Source of the DNA: Myxococcota bacterium | Lineage (GTDB): Bacteria > Myxococcota_A > UBA796 | DNA length: 64,000 nucleotides | Assembly: GCA_029251165.1 (NCBI GenBank) | Contig: JAQXDW010000005.1 | Location: 1-64,000, forward strand | Direction of reading: 5' to 3' | Part shown: positions 26,543 through 35,583 of the stretch, in pieces | How positions within the stretch are numbered: position 1 is the stretch's first letter | How the letters are laid out: every line of letters begins with the position of its first letter | Notes under the pieces: model-generated | The model's input: the letters and a program-made list of their open reading frames with translations, nothing else | The model's database searches: none | What the model was told of the DNA's origin: nothing | Program-made: the position numbers and the translations under genes

Positions 26543-27547
26543 TCAGCCTCCGAACAGCGAGGTCGGAGAGGGCTGGCCGATGTGGTGGAGACCCAGGCGG
26601 GTGATCACCCGGCCCTGGCGGGTGCGCTGGAGGAAGCCGCGCATGATGAGGTAGGGCTCATAGACGTCCTCGATGGTGTCGCGCTCTTCACCGAGCGCAG
26701 TGGAGAGGTTGTCCACACCGACCGGGCCGCCGTCGAATTTGGTGGCGATGGTCTCCAGGACGCGGCGGTCGTTGAGATCGAGCCCCTCTTCGTCGATGCC
26801 CAGGCGGCCCAGCGCGAGCCGGGCGATGCCGAGATCGATCTCGCCGTCTCCCTCGACGTCGGCGAAGTCTCGGGCGCGTCGGAGCAGGCGGTTGGCGACA
26901 CGCGGGGTACCTCGGGCTCGGCGGGCGATCTCCTGGGCTGCCTCGGTGGTGGTCTTCACCTGGAGCCGTCCCGCGCTGCGCTGGATGATCGTCGCCAGCT
27001 CAGAGGGGGTGTAGAAGTCCATGGTGAACTGGATCTGGAAGCGATCCCGGAGGGGACGGGTCAGCAGCCCGGCGCGGGTGGTGGCACCGATGAGGGTGAA
27101 CGGCGGCAGCGGCATGCTGACAGTGCTCGCGCCTGGACCCTGACCGAGCATGATGTCGACCCGGAAGTCCTCGACTGCCGGATACAAGACCTCCTCGACC
27201 GCACGGTTCAGCCGATGGATCTCGTCGATAAACAAGACCTCCCGGGGCTGGAGGCTCGACAGGATCGCTGCGAGGTCGCCGCCGCGCTCGATGACTGGCC
27301 CGGAAGTGGGGCGGATCTCAACGCCCAGCTCCTCAGCGATGATGTAGGCCAGGGATGTCTTCCCGAGTCCGGGAGGACCAGCGAGCAGGACATGGTCCAT
27401 CGACTCGCCACGGTTCTTGGCGGCACGGATGTAGACCTTGAGGTTCTCCACGACCGCAGTCTGTCCGACATACTCGTCGAGATTACGGGGGCGAAGAGCC
27501 GGGTCCTGGGGCTGGTCGTCGCTGGGGTCGATGATGCGGTTGGTCAC
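26543..27547 (-). CDS. ruvB: Holliday junction branch migration helicase RuvB
   Basis: RuvB is the AAA+ motor that moves Holliday junctions together with RuvA. The 334-residue length is typical. Walker A is [13 protein letters not shown] (G57-T64), Walker B is [11 protein letters not shown], sensor I region is [19 protein letters not shown], and the C-terminal winged helix includes [19 protein letters not shown] and [11 protein letters not shown]. The start is GTG at 27547, with GGAGG 5 nt upstream. It follows ruvA by 9 nt, completing a ruvC-ruvA-ruvB operon. Confidence 0.97.
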   Translation of the reverse strand: MTNRIIDPSDDQPQDPALRPRNLDEYVGQTAVVENLKVYIRAAKNRGESMDHVLLAGPPGLGKTSLAYIIAEELGVEIRPTSGPVIERGGDLAAILSSLQPREVLFIDEIHRLNRAVEEVLYPAVEDFRVDIMLGQGPGASTVSMPLPPFTLIGATTRAGLLTRPLRDRFQIQFTMDFYTPSELATIIQRSAGRLQVKTTTEAAQEIARRARGTPRVANRLLRRARDFADVEGDGEIDLGIARLALGRLGIDEEGLDLNDRRVLETIATKFDGGPVGVDNLSTALGEERDTIEDVYEPYLIMRGFLQRTRQGRVITRLGLHHIGQPSPTSLFGG

Positions 27548-27556
27548 AGGGACCTC

Positions 27557-28150
27557 CTACTGCTTCTGGAGCACGCGGAGCGCGGCGCGGAGCCGGACCT
27601 CGATGGGGGCGTCGTCGAAGCCGGGCACGTCCGGGGAGGACATGGCGGTGTCGATCTCGGTCTTGCGGTAGTCGAGCTGGGCGAGCGCAAGGGGGAGCGG
27701 ATCTCTTGGGGCGGGTCGGGAGGGCGTGGTGCTGAGTGCGGCCTGGAAGTGAGCCGGGATCTTGTTCTTCAGCTCCAGACACAGGCGATCGGCCAGTCGC
27801 TTGCCGACGCCAGAGACACGGATGAGCGGGGCGGTGTCTCCGTTGGTCAGGGCGGTGACCAGCTCGGAGAGGTTGAGCTGCCCGAGGATGCCGATCGCCA
27901 GCCGAGGGCCGACACCCTTGACCCCACGGAGGATGTCGAAGGCCTCGCGCTGCTCGGTGGAGCCGAAGCCGTAGAGGGAGATGTCGTCCTCGCGCACGAT
28001 GGTAGCGATCTGAAGGGTGACCTCTTCTTCGCTCAGGAGAGACTCGATGAGCGCGGGGGCTGCGGTGACGAGATAGCCGACGCCGCTGACGTCGATGATG
28101 ATGCCGGAGCCAAGCCTGCCGGCTGGGCGCCCACGAAGAAGCGCGATCAT
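27557..28150 (-). CDS. ruvA: Holliday junction DNA helicase subunit RuvA
   Basis: RuvA binds four-way junctions as a tetramer and loads RuvB. The 197 residues show an OB-fold N-terminus (MIALLRGRPAGRLGSGIIID), helix-hairpin-helix motifs (VKGVGPRLAIGILGQL and VSGVGKRLADRLCLELKNK), and the small C-terminal RuvB-binding domain after an Ala/Pro linker. Its ATG overlaps the ruvC stop by 4 nt (ATGA). Confidence 0.95.
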   Translation of the reverse strand: MIALLRGRPAGRLGSGIIIDVSGVGYLVTAAPALIESLLSEEEVTLQIATIVREDDISLYGFGSTEQREAFDILRGVKGVGPRLAIGILGQLNLSELVTALTNGDTAPLIRVSGVGKRLADRLCLELKNKIPAHFQAALSTTPSRPAPRDPLPLALAQLDYRKTEIDTAMSSPDVPGFDDAPIEVRLRAALRVLQKQ

Positions 28151-28725
28151 CGCCTGCTCCTGGTGGCTGGGGTGGTGCGGTTCACGCGGGAGGTGAACGC
28201 GCTGGTGATGATGTGGGTGATGGCGATGGCGGTGGCGTCAGCAGCGTCTGAGGGAAGCTGCTTGCCGACGAGGCGAGCGACAAGGCGCACCATCTCCGCC
28301 TTTGCGGCGCGACCGGAGCCGCCGACGCTCTTCTTGACGGTCATCGGGTTGTATGCGGTGACCTCCAGATCATGCTGAGCGGCGGCGAGCAGGGCGACAC
28401 CGCGCGCCTGTCCGAGCCTCAGCGCGCTCTCCGAGGAGCGGTGCTTGAAGATGGACTCGATGGCCACACACTCCGGCTTGAATTTCTCCAGCGCCTCAGT
28501 GAGGCCGTCATGGATGACCTTCAGGCGGGTCGGGATTGGATCCTTGACTCGGGTGCGGATCACGCCGGCATCCACCAAGACGAAGCGGTTGGACTCGCGA
28601 TAGACGACGGAGAAGCCTGTGGCTGTGCTGCCGGGATCGATTCCAAAGACGAGCAGGGGAGCCCCCAGTGGGTGAACAGGTGTACAGTATACTACGGTCT
28701 GAATGACAGGGCACTGCTCGGGCAT
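28147..28725 (-). CDS. ruvC: Holliday junction endonuclease RuvC
   Basis: RuvC resolves Holliday junctions by paired nicking. Catalytic acidic residues lie in LLVFGIDPGSTATGFSVV, in CVAIESIFK and near the C-terminus (SDAADATAIAITH). The only in-frame ATG (28725) adds an atypical leader of about 20 residues. Most RuvC proteins begin 3-5 residues before GIDPG, so a CTG start at 28656 or 28668 is possible and would put the LexA-like box upstream of the coding region. Start choice is therefore uncertain; the family assignment is not. Confidence 0.93.
   Translation of the reverse strand: MPEQCPVIQTVVYCTPVHPLGAPLLVFGIDPGSTATGFSVVYRESNRFVLVDAGVIRTRVKDPIPTRLKVIHDGLTEALEKFKPECVAIESIFKHRSSESALRLGQARGVALLAAAQHDLEVTAYNPMTVKKSVGGSGRAAKAEMVRLVARLVGKQLPSDAADATAIAITHIITSAFTSRVNRTTPATRSRR
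28671..28687 (-). promoter_or_regulatory. LexA-like SOS box near ruvC
   Basis: CTGTACACCTGTTCACC on the minus strand matches 16 of 17 positions of the myxobacterial LexA consensus as I recall it (CTRHAMRYBYGTTCAGS). A TATACT hexamer that could be a -10 (28686-28691) touches its upstream edge, where LexA binding would block transcription. It falls inside ruvC if the ATG at 28725 is used. Confidence 0.4.
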
Positions 28726-28770
28726 CCTATACCGGGCAGTTCTTGTCCGGGTAGAGGAACTGCCATCGGC

Positions 28771-29709
28771 TCAGACCGCGAGCACCTGTCCGTCGCCGTA
28801 GATGATTGCTCGCCTGTGGCTTCCCGGCGGCACGGTCACCCCATCCCAGACCACGCACGCCTCCAGCCTGGCGCTGGCTGGGACGGTGGCATTTGCGCCG
28901 ATGATGCTTCCTGAGATGCTCCCGAGCACCCGCGCTCCGGGGCCCTGCCAGCTTCCCTCACAGCCCCGCGCTCCGTGCTGCCAGGGATCAACGGGGAGGG
29001 GGATGCGACCGGCGAGGGCGTCGAGGTTGGCGTCGAGGTAGCTGGCGGGAGTTCCAGCATCGACCCAGGCTCCGCGATGGGTGATTGCGCGGACACGATG
29101 CTGAGGCACGAGGTCGCGGTAGGCGGTGCGCACCACACAGGCGAAGCCGCCTTCAGGGACCGCCTCGATGGCTGCACGGGACATGGCGTGGATGCCGGTG
29201 AAGTGGGTTCCGGGACCGGACATCACCGCATCGGCGGCGTCTTGAGTCGCGGTGATGGTGCCGATGCGCTCAACTACGCCGTCTCCACGGGTCACCACTG
29301 GATTGATTCCGCCAAGCTCTGGTATTGCGCGCAGCGCCATCGACGCGCCGTCGTCTGGACAGGCCGCCACCAGGGCGGTGAGGTCAACATCACAGAGGAT
29401 GTCGCCGTTGAACACCACCACCCGCTCGCCCAGGCGCGGGAGTGCCGCACGAAGTCCGCCGCCGGTCCCGAGGATGTCCGGCAGCTCGACCTGAAGCCCG
29501 GCTCCGTGCGCCTCGGTCCAGGCAGCGATCTGCTCCCAGAGGTGGTGGGCATTGACCACCAGATCGGTGATTCCATGCGCCAGCAGGTGCGCCCGTGCGT
29601 GATCGAGCAGCGGGATGCCGCACACGGGGAGCAGGGGCTTGGGCCGGTGGAGGGTGAGGGGACGGAGGCGAGAGCCGAAGCCGGCGGCGAGCAGAAAGGC
29701 GGAGGTCAT
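28771..29709 (-). CDS. Sugar-phosphate nucleotidyltransferase
   Basis: The 312-residue protein begins MTSAFLLAAGFGSRLRPLT, the glycine-rich nucleotide-binding motif of nucleotidyltransferases that make NDP-sugars. Further blocks are HRPKPLLPVCGIPLLDHA, the metal-binding VVFNGDILCDVD, and a C-terminal left-handed beta-helix-like tail (GSISGSIIGANATVPASAR). It resembles MurNAc-1-phosphate uridylyltransferase or mannose-1-phosphate guanylyltransferase types; the sugar is not determinable. Its ATG overlaps the stop of the FAD oxidoreductase gene (ATGA). Confidence 0.8.
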   Translation of the reverse strand: MTSAFLLAAGFGSRLRPLTLHRPKPLLPVCGIPLLDHARAHLLAHGITDLVVNAHHLWEQIAAWTEAHGAGLQVELPDILGTGGGLRAALPRLGERVVVFNGDILCDVDLTALVAACPDDGASMALRAIPELGGINPVVTRGDGVVERIGTITATQDAADAVMSGPGTHFTGIHAMSRAAIEAVPEGGFACVVRTAYRDLVPQHRVRAITHRGAWVDAGTPASYLDANLDALAGRIPLPVDPWQHGARGCEGSWQGPGARVLGSISGSIIGANATVPASARLEACVVWDGVTVPPGSHRRAIIYGDGQVLAV

Positions 29710-30731
29710 GTCCGCAGGGTAGCAGCACGCTCCGCCCAGTCGAGCACTGCACCGGACAGCGCCATCCCGGACCGCCACGCAGACTCCACGCGACCGCCGA
29801 CCAGCCAGTCTCCGGCCGCGCCCAGACCCAGCGTCGGATCCCAGAGGAAGGTTGGGGCGGACTCCGCAGGGGGGGCTGCCCTGGCATAGCGCCAGCGGTG
29901 CAGCGATGACCAGGACGGCGCCGGGCTGTCGGTGAGCGCGCGGAACGCCGTCAGCATCGCCTTGTGGACGCTGGTCGGGTTGTCGTGGCAGTGGGCTTCC
30001 GACCAGTCGGCGTCGGCATGGAGCACCCAGCAGTCCTCGCCCGATCGGCCCGGCTTGCTGCTGTTGCGGGCGATCCAGCCCAGCGGCGGCACCTGAACCT
30101 CGGCCGCATCGAGGCGAACGGTCAGTGGCTCATCGAAGGCGAGCATCAGGCAGAAACAGGGCTGCATCACAGCGTCTCTGGCCCGCTGCGCCAGCGCTGT
30201 GCTGTGGGGCGCGAGCAGCGGCATGGTCTGGGGTGCGGGTGCCGTGGAGAGGACCGCGCTGAACGCGCCGTAGTCCGTGCCGGCGGTGCAGGTGAGTGTC
30301 CAGCCGCCGTCTCTGCGGGCCAGGCTGGCGATCCGGGTCTTGGTGACCAGGTAGAGCTCTCGTGAGAGGTGACGTGTCAGAGCGCTCATCCGCGGGACGC
30401 CGACATGACGACGGCGGGCGGAGGTGTCCGGGCGCGAGCCGTCGGCGGTGATCGTGGCGAACCGGCCCTGCCATGGCGCGACGACGCCAGCCGCCTCCCA
30501 CTGCTCGACCTGTGTCTTGAAGGCGGGGGTGTGCGCGGTGAAGAATTGTGCGCCGTGATCGAAGGTGTGCCCCTCGGGGCTCCGGCGGGTCGACATCCGT
30601 CCGCCCGGTCCGCGTGCCTTGTCGAAGACCACGACGTCCAGGCCCCGCTCGGCCAGTGCCCGTGCCAGGCTCAGCCCGCTGATGCCAGCGCCGATGACTG
30701 CGATCCGGTGTCGAGAGAAGTGACTGTCCAT
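29706..30731 (-). CDS. Renalase-like FAD-dependent oxidoreductase
   Basis: The 341-residue protein starts MDSHFSRHRIAVIGAGISG, giving the FAD-binding GxGxxG motif, followed by VVVFDKARGPGGRMSTRR. That last block is typical of the renalase-like branch of the amine-oxidase superfamily. The C-terminal FAD block is LGLGAAGDWLVGGRVESAW. Relatives oxidise NAD(P)H isomers or unknown amines; the substrate here is unknown. The ATG has no Shine-Dalgarno sequence, but a GATACA box lies 14 nt upstream, divergent from the acyl-CoA synthetase gene. Confidence 0.8.
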   Translation of the reverse strand: MDSHFSRHRIAVIGAGISGLSLARALAERGLDVVVFDKARGPGGRMSTRRSPEGHTFDHGAQFFTAHTPAFKTQVEQWEAAGVVAPWQGRFATITADGSRPDTSARRRHVGVPRMSALTRHLSRELYLVTKTRIASLARRDGGWTLTCTAGTDYGAFSAVLSTAPAPQTMPLLAPHSTALAQRARDAVMQPCFCLMLAFDEPLTVRLDAAEVQVPPLGWIARNSSKPGRSGEDCWVLHADADWSEAHCHDNPTSVHKAMLTAFRALTDSPAPSWSSLHRWRYARAAPPAESAPTFLWDPTLGLGAAGDWLVGGRVESAWRSGMALSGAVLDWAERAATLRT

Positions 30732-30745
30732 GATGGGGGTGTATC
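30732..30745 (-). promoter_or_regulatory. Putative leaderless -10 box (GATACA)
   Basis: GATACACCCCCATC directly precedes the ATG at 30731, with no ribosome-binding site. It is arranged back to back with the GTTAGGAT box of the acyl-CoA synthetase gene. Confidence 0.35.
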
Positions 30746-30786
30746 GCTCTTCTCGCGGAAGGCTGTCAGGACAGCGTGCAGACGCG

Positions 30787-30801
30787 GTTAGGATCTCCGC
30801 C
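30787..30801 (+). promoter_or_regulatory. Putative leaderless -10 box (GTTAGGAT)
   Basis: GTTAGGATCTCCGCC directly precedes the ATG at 30802. TAGGAT fits TANNNT. No ribosome-binding site is present. Confidence 0.45.
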
Positions 30802-32553
30802 ATGTCCACTGTCCCGGCCATGTTCTTCGACTGTGTTGATCGCGCTCCGCAGCGGGTGCTCGCTCACATCCCACAGCCTGATGGGGAGGGCTGGCGGTGG
30901 GAGCCGGTGACCCTCGCAGAGATTGAGTCGGAGGTCTCCGGGCTGGCCCGGCGGCTGGCGGCGCTGGGGGTGGAGCCCGGCTGTCCGGTGGCGATCATCG
31001 CGGACACCTCGCACCTCTGGGCGGCCTGTGATCTGGCGATCCTCTGCCTGGGCGGCATCACGGTCGGCCTGTACCCCACCCTGACCGGTGAGCAGCTGGC
31101 CTCGCAGCTGGCGCACTCCGGGGCGGAGATCCTCATCGTCCAGGATCAAGCTGTGCTCGATGTGCTCGGTGATCGCCTGGAGGAACTCTTCGACCTGCGG
31201 CACACCTACTGCCTCACGGCGGGGGCTGCGGCACCGCAGCTGTTCCCGGCGCGACCCGATGTCGCCTTTCTCCGCCAGCAGGCCGCTGCGCTGCGCCCAG
31301 AGCAGATCGCCACCTATGTCTACACCTCCGGCACCACCGGGCGTCCGAAGGCGGTGGTGCTCAGCCACCGCAATTTTGTCGCCAATGTTGCGGCGTCTCA
31401 GGAAGCCCTGCCCGCGCAGCCTGGCGACCGCATGGTCATCTACCTGCCGCTGGCCCACTCGCTGCAGCGGTTCGCCCAGTATCGTGGGCTGGTCGAGGAG
31501 GGGGAGGGCTGGTACGCGCCGGGGCTCGACGCGCTTCCCCAGACCATCGCCGCCGCTCGGCCAACCGTCCTGCCGGTGGTGCCTCGGGTCCTGGAGAAGA
31601 TCGTCGCGAAGGCCGAGCGGACTGCCGCCGCGCGGGGGCCGATCTCCGCAGGCATGCTGCGCTGGTCCCTCGCGGTCGGACGTGCGGTCTGTCGGCACCG
31701 CATCCAGGGCTCCGCGATTCCCCGCCGACTCGCCCTCCAGCATGCCCTCGCAGCGCGCCTCGTCTACCCGAAGATTCGCGCCCGGCTCGGCGGAGAGCTG
31801 CGGCTCATCGTCAGCGGCGGTGCCGCGCTGTCGGTGGATGTGGCGATGTGGTTTGAGGCGATCGGGATCGCCGTGCGGGAGGGCTGGGGGCTGACCGAGA
31901 CCTGCGCGCCGGCCACCCTCAACCGCCTCGATGCCTTCCGGCAGGGCTCGCTGGGGACTGCGATGCCGGGGGTGGAGGTCGTGGTCTCCGAGCAGGGCGA
32001 GCTGCTGGTCCGAGGCCCGGGGGTGTTCTCTGGCTACCTCAACGACCCGACCGCGACCGCAGCGGCGTTCACTGCCGATGGCTTCTTCCGTACTGGCGAT
32101 CTTGGCACGATCGACTCGGATGGCTTCGTCATTCTCACCGGCCGCAGCAAGGAGATCATCGTCACCGCCGGGGGCAAGAACGTCGCCCCGGTGCCCATCG
32201 AGCAGCGGCTCGTCGGCGGGCTGTTCGAGACGGCCGTGGTCATCGGAGATGCGCGCCCCTACCTCACGGCCTTGCTGGTTCCCGAGGAGGACGGACTCGC
32301 GGCGCTCGCCGCAGCGGAAGGATGGGGCGGCGGGTTTGCAGAGTGGAGTCGTCAGGCGGCGGTGCAGGCGCGCGCTGAGCAGGCCGTCGCGCGCGCCAAC
32401 GCCAGCCTCGCCCGGTACCAGACCATCAAGCAGTTCGTGGTGCTCTCTGGACCGCTGACCGTGCTCCGCGGAGAGCTGACTGCGACCCTCAAGCTGCGTC
32501 GGGCTGCCATTGCCGAGCGCTACGCGGTCGAGATCGCGGCGATGTATGGGTGA
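30802..32553 (+). CDS. Long-chain fatty acyl-CoA synthetase (AMP-forming)
   Basis: Activates fatty acids to acyl-CoA through an acyl-adenylate. The 583 residues carry the ATP/AMP motif YVYTSGTTGRPKAVVLSHRN, the GWGLTETCAP block, GYLNDPTATAAAF with FRTGDLG, and the C-terminal GRSKEIIVTAGGKNVAP region with the conserved lysine context LRGELTATLKLRR. The Ile/Val-rich family segment around YLPLAHSLQRFAQY fits long-chain FadD15-like synthetases. It stands alone and could feed the thiolase/dehydrogenase pair at 15-17 kb, although they are not linked. Confidence 0.9.
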   Translation: MSTVPAMFFDCVDRAPQRVLAHIPQPDGEGWRWEPVTLAEIESEVSGLARRLAALGVEPGCPVAIIADTSHLWAACDLAILCLGGITVGLYPTLTGEQLASQLAHSGAEILIVQDQAVLDVLGDRLEELFDLRHTYCLTAGAAAPQLFPARPDVAFLRQQAAALRPEQIATYVYTSGTTGRPKAVVLSHRNFVANVAASQEALPAQPGDRMVIYLPLAHSLQRFAQYRGLVEEGEGWYAPGLDALPQTIAAARPTVLPVVPRVLEKIVAKAERTAAARGPISAGMLRWSLAVGRAVCRHRIQGSAIPRRLALQHALAARLVYPKIRARLGGELRLIVSGGAALSVDVAMWFEAIGIAVREGWGLTETCAPATLNRLDAFRQGSLGTAMPGVEVVVSEQGELLVRGPGVFSGYLNDPTATAAAFTADGFFRTGDLGTIDSDGFVILTGRSKEIIVTAGGKNVAPVPIEQRLVGGLFETAVVIGDARPYLTALLVPEEDGLAALAAAEGWGGGFAEWSRQAAVQARAEQAVARANASLARYQTIKQFVVLSGPLTVLRGELTATLKLRRAAIAERYAVEIAAMYG

Positions 32554-32630
32554 TGTCCAGCCGCCGGCCCGTCGACCGAACACGCATAGCGTCCGATATC
32601 GCTGAAAGTAAACCTATGAGGCTGATTGTT

Positions 32631-32669
32631 CCTCGTTAATTTCGAGGCTCCGCCGGGAGAGAGAGCCTC
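32631..32669 (+). other. Two mutually exclusive hairpins upstream of the J-protein gene
   Basis: CCTCG (32631-32635) can pair with CGAGG (32643-32647). The overlapping GAGGCTC (32644-32650) can instead pair with GAGCCTC (32663-32669). The two stems cannot form together. They lie about 90-125 nt before the J-protein ATG in an otherwise gene-free 200 nt leader, so a switch or thermosensor role is possible but untested. Confidence 0.3.
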
Positions 32670-32757
32670 CTCAGGGGGCTGCTTCGGGAGGAAAGCAAAG
32701 CCGCTCTCTTTTCAGCAGGCGAGTGGGTGCTTATTGTGCGCTCAGGAGAGCTGATCC

Positions 32758-33690
32758 ATGCGAGATCTGTATTCGGTCCTGGGTGTCTCACGAGGCGCTG
32801 ATCAGGAGACCGTTCGAAAGGCGTACAAGAAGCTGGCACGCAAGTACCATCCCGATCTGAACAAGTCGGCGGCAGCTGCGGACAAGTTCAAAGAGATCAA
32901 TGGTGCCTATGACGTCATCGGCGACGAGGAGAAGCGCAAGCTCTACGATCAGTTCGGAGAGGCTGCGACCCGCCCGGGCTTTGACGCCGAGCAAGCCAAG
33001 CGCTGGCAGCAGGCCGGTGGGATGGGCGGCTTCGGGCGGCGCGGTGCCTCCAGTGACTTCGGCTTCGGCGGCGGTGGCGGTGGAATGGGCGGCGGGGTGA
33101 ACATGGATGACCTGCTCGGCTCGATGTTCGGCGGCGGACGTCGCCGCGCGCCACGACGCGGCGCGGACGTCGAGCAGGCGGTGCGGCTGTCTCTGCCAGA
33201 GGCCCTCTCGGGCTCCTCCCTGAGCATCCAGGCACCTGGCCACGGCGTCCTCAAGATCCGCATCCCGTCGGGCATCTACGACGGCGGCACCGTGCGGCTT
33301 CGCGGCAAGGGGCGGCCGAGTCCGTTCGGCGGCAGCGCCGGAGACCTCCTCCTTCGCATCGAGATCGAGCCCCACCCGGTGCTCCGACGCGACGGCGACA
33401 ACCTGGTGATGGACGTCCCGCTGACCGTGCATGAGGCCCTCGTCGGTGGTCCTGTCGAGGTCCCGACCCTCGACGGCAACGTCCGAGTGAAGGTGCCTGC
33501 AGGTCTCAAGGGTGGCGAGCGTCTGCGGCTCAAGAGTCGCGGGATGCCGCTGAAGAACGACCGCCGCGGCGACCTCTACCTCGTCCTCCGGCCGACGCTG
33601 CCCAAGACCGACGATCCAGAGGCGATCAAGCTCGCCGAGCAGCTCGCGGCGTTTCACGAGGAAGATGTTCGGAAGATCCTGAAATTCTGA
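32758..33690 (+). CDS. CbpA-like DnaJ-family co-chaperone
   Basis: Stimulates Hsp70 ATPase and delivers clients. The 310 residues contain an N-terminal J domain with HPD at 31-33 (KYHPDLNK), a Gly-rich G/F linker ([14 protein letters not shown]), then two C-terminal beta domains ([36 protein letters not shown]). The cysteine-rich zinc finger of DnaJ proper is missing, which is the CbpA/type II architecture. AGGAG lies 9 nt upstream of the ATG. The 200 nt leader holds alternative hairpins. Confidence 0.9.
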   Translation: MRDLYSVLGVSRGADQETVRKAYKKLARKYHPDLNKSAAAADKFKEINGAYDVIGDEEKRKLYDQFGEAATRPGFDAEQAKRWQQAGGMGGFGRRGASSDFGFGGGGGGMGGGVNMDDLLGSMFGGGRRRAPRRGADVEQAVRLSLPEALSGSSLSIQAPGHGVLKIRIPSGIYDGGTVRLRGKGRPSPFGGSAGDLLLRIEIEPHPVLRRDGDNLVMDVPLTVHEALVGGPVEVPTLDGNVRVKVPAGLKGGERLRLKSRGMPLKNDRRGDLYLVLRPTLPKTDDPEAIKLAEQLAAFHEEDVRKILKF

Positions 33691-33765
33691 GGCTTCTGGT
33701 GGTGCCACAGAACTGTCACTCCTGTCCGGTTCGCGATGGCATACAACCGCGTCAGAGGTGCACTC

Positions 33766-34425
33766 ATGATCCGAGCGTTGCTGACCCTGCCACTCCTCAC
33801 TGCCTGTGGAACCATCGGCCTCGCGCCGGATTACACCACCGACGCGCTCGCCGCTGAGGCAGAGCTGATGGCAGACGGTCTCACGGGTCGGACCTACGCC
33901 GCCTGGCTGAGCGATGTGGTCGCTGTTGAGCCGATGGGGCTCGGCGTCGCGCTGGCTGACGTCGACGCTGCGGCGCTGCTGTTTCATGTCACCGGGGCAG
34001 ACGCCTCTGGCATGTCCATGGTGCTGACCTTGTCCGATGAGCTGGGCCAGCAGAGCTCCTGCGAGCCGGTCTCCACGCTGCCCGAGGCGGACTGGAGCGG
34101 CGGCATGGCGTTCTCCATTGACGAGGGGAGCTTCGATCTGCCGGTCGGCGGCAAGCCGATGACCTTGTCCGATCTCAACCTCAACGGCGAGATCATCAAC
34201 GACGGCACTGAGATGGCCTCCACCACCCTGTTTGCCGAGATCGACACCCGCGATCTCAACGGCGGAGCGTTTGGTGAGAACGTCGATGTCTGCATCATCG
34301 TCGAGCAGCTTGGCAGCGAGTGCCATGCCTGTCCCGATGGCATCGAGTCCTGCACGGAGCTGATCCTGGAGCTCTCTCCGGTCGAGATCGACGTCGACTT
34401 CGATCCGAGCCTCAGCGGCTGCTGA
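33766..34425 (+). CDS. Cysteine-containing lipoprotein, function unknown
   Basis: The 219-residue product starts MIRALLTLPLLTACGTIG with a strong lipobox (LTAC). The mature part is acidic and beta-rich (LLFHVTGADASGMSMVLTL, SFDLPVGGKPMTLSD), and the C-terminus has four closely spaced cysteines (CHACPDGIESC, then a final C), suggesting disulphides. No family recognised. GAGGTG lies upstream of the ATG; the ATG at 33736 is rejected because it precedes the leader. Its stop directly abuts the convergent M48 protease stop (34425/34426). Confidence 0.7.
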   Translation: MIRALLTLPLLTACGTIGLAPDYTTDALAAEAELMADGLTGRTYAAWLSDVVAVEPMGLGVALADVDAAALLFHVTGADASGMSMVLTLSDELGQQSSCEPVSTLPEADWSGGMAFSIDEGSFDLPVGGKPMTLSDLNLNGEIINDGTEMASTTLFAEIDTRDLNGGAFGENVDVCIIVEQLGSECHACPDGIESCTELILELSPVEIDVDFDPSLSGC

Positions 34426-35394
34426 TCACTCCTCGCCCCGGTCACGGCGGAGCCGACTGCCGATGCCGCCAAACCACTCGCTGAGCCGGGACTCCTTGAG
34501 GGTGTCCGCATAGCTGGAGGCCGACTCTCGCCAGATGTCCCACGGGCGCTGCTTGCGCGGCGGCTCCTCGGCGCGGGTGAGGAATTCCCCGGAGAGGATG
34601 CGGTCATACTCCCCGCTCTCCACCCACCGATCGATCTCCTTGAGGCGCTGAACGGGGAACGGGTGGCTGCGGTTCATCAGCGCCATGGCCTTTGCGATGG
34701 CGTCGAGAGAGTCGCCTTCCTCTTCATAGCGCCGCGCCTGCTCCTGGAACGCCTCGATGCTCGCGCCGTCGCCGACGCCACCAGCAGAGCGCAGCAGCGC
34801 CGAGCGCACCGCGTCTGGATCCTGGACCGCCAGCAGCCCGGCCCGGTCGCTGGACAGCTCGCTCTTGCGATCCCACTCCATCAACGCGGCGGTGATTGCG
34901 TAGTACGCCAGTCCGGTGAAGACGTTGGTAAACGCGAGACGGGAGATGCTCACCATCAGCTTGAGCATCGTCTTGTACAGGACATGCTCGGAGAGAATGT
35001 GTCCGAGCTCGTGGCCGAGGACATACCGCAGCTGGTCGTCGCTCATCAGCTGGACGATGCCTGAATTAAGGACGATGAACGGTTCCTTCATTCCGACGGC
35101 ACCCGCATTGACCACGGGACTCTGGGTGAGGTAGAGCGGGTAGCGTGCGGGGGCATCGAGGGTGTGCAGGACCTCCTCGTAGATCTGGTTGATGCGCGGA
35201 TATTGAGCGGGACCGACCTCGACGGAGGAGCCCAGCGACATCAAGCGGAGGGTTCGCTCTGCGATGAGCCCGAAGATCTTCTGGAGCGCGAGATCGAAGC
35301 CAGGGACCTGACGGAGGGTCTGGAGTGCGGCAGCATCGGAGGGGTGCTCCCAGGCCAGGGAGGAGATGTCGCGCAGGTGAATCTTGTCGGTCAT
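34426..35394 (-). CDS. M48-family metalloprotease
   Basis: A 322-residue peptidase with zinc motif H128-E-L-G-H132 (RYVLGHELGHILSEH) and the downstream glutamate in RKSELSSDRAGLLAVQ, both typical of M48 (Ste24/HtpX-like). Hydrophobic helices flank the site (LMVSISRLAFTNVFTGLAYYAITAAL). There is no signal peptide. The ATG at 35394, with GGAG upstream, is preferred to 35454. A role in membrane protein quality control is usual for the family; the substrate is unknown. Confidence 0.85.
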   Translation of the reverse strand: MTDKIHLRDISSLAWEHPSDAAALQTLRQVPGFDLALQKIFGLIAERTLRLMSLGSSVEVGPAQYPRINQIYEEVLHTLDAPARYPLYLTQSPVVNAGAVGMKEPFIVLNSGIVQLMSDDQLRYVLGHELGHILSEHVLYKTMLKLMVSISRLAFTNVFTGLAYYAITAALMEWDRKSELSSDRAGLLAVQDPDAVRSALLRSAGGVGDGASIEAFQEQARRYEEEGDSLDAIAKAMALMNRSHPFPVQRLKEIDRWVESGEYDRILSGEFLTRAEEPPRKQRPWDIWRESASSYADTLKESRLSEWFGGIGSRLRRDRGEE

Positions 35395-35583
35395 GTTGGC
35401 TCCGGTGAATGGCGCAGGGTCAAACGGGAGGCGTCGGACTGTCCTTACGCACAACTCGCGACGTTATCTGCAACCATTGTCACCAGAGGGTGGCTTGGCG
35501 ATGGCGGACCACAGCGAATTGGGGCTGCTGCTGTGGTGGGCACTGCATCGGGCCTCGAAAGAGGCTCCGCATAGTCTGCGTTT

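Noticed and set aside
26582..28378. 598-codon + strand frame opposite ruvA and ruvB
   Set aside because: It is antisense to unmistakable ruvBA, with no motif of its own.
30766..32583. 605-codon minus strand frame opposite the acyl-CoA synthetase gene
   Set aside because: It is a shadow of a gene with intact adenylate-forming motifs; composition is Arg/Gly/His-rich.
32788..34326. 512-codon minus strand frame opposite the J-protein and lipoprotein genes
   Set aside because: It crosses two real genes on the other strand and has no recognisable domain.
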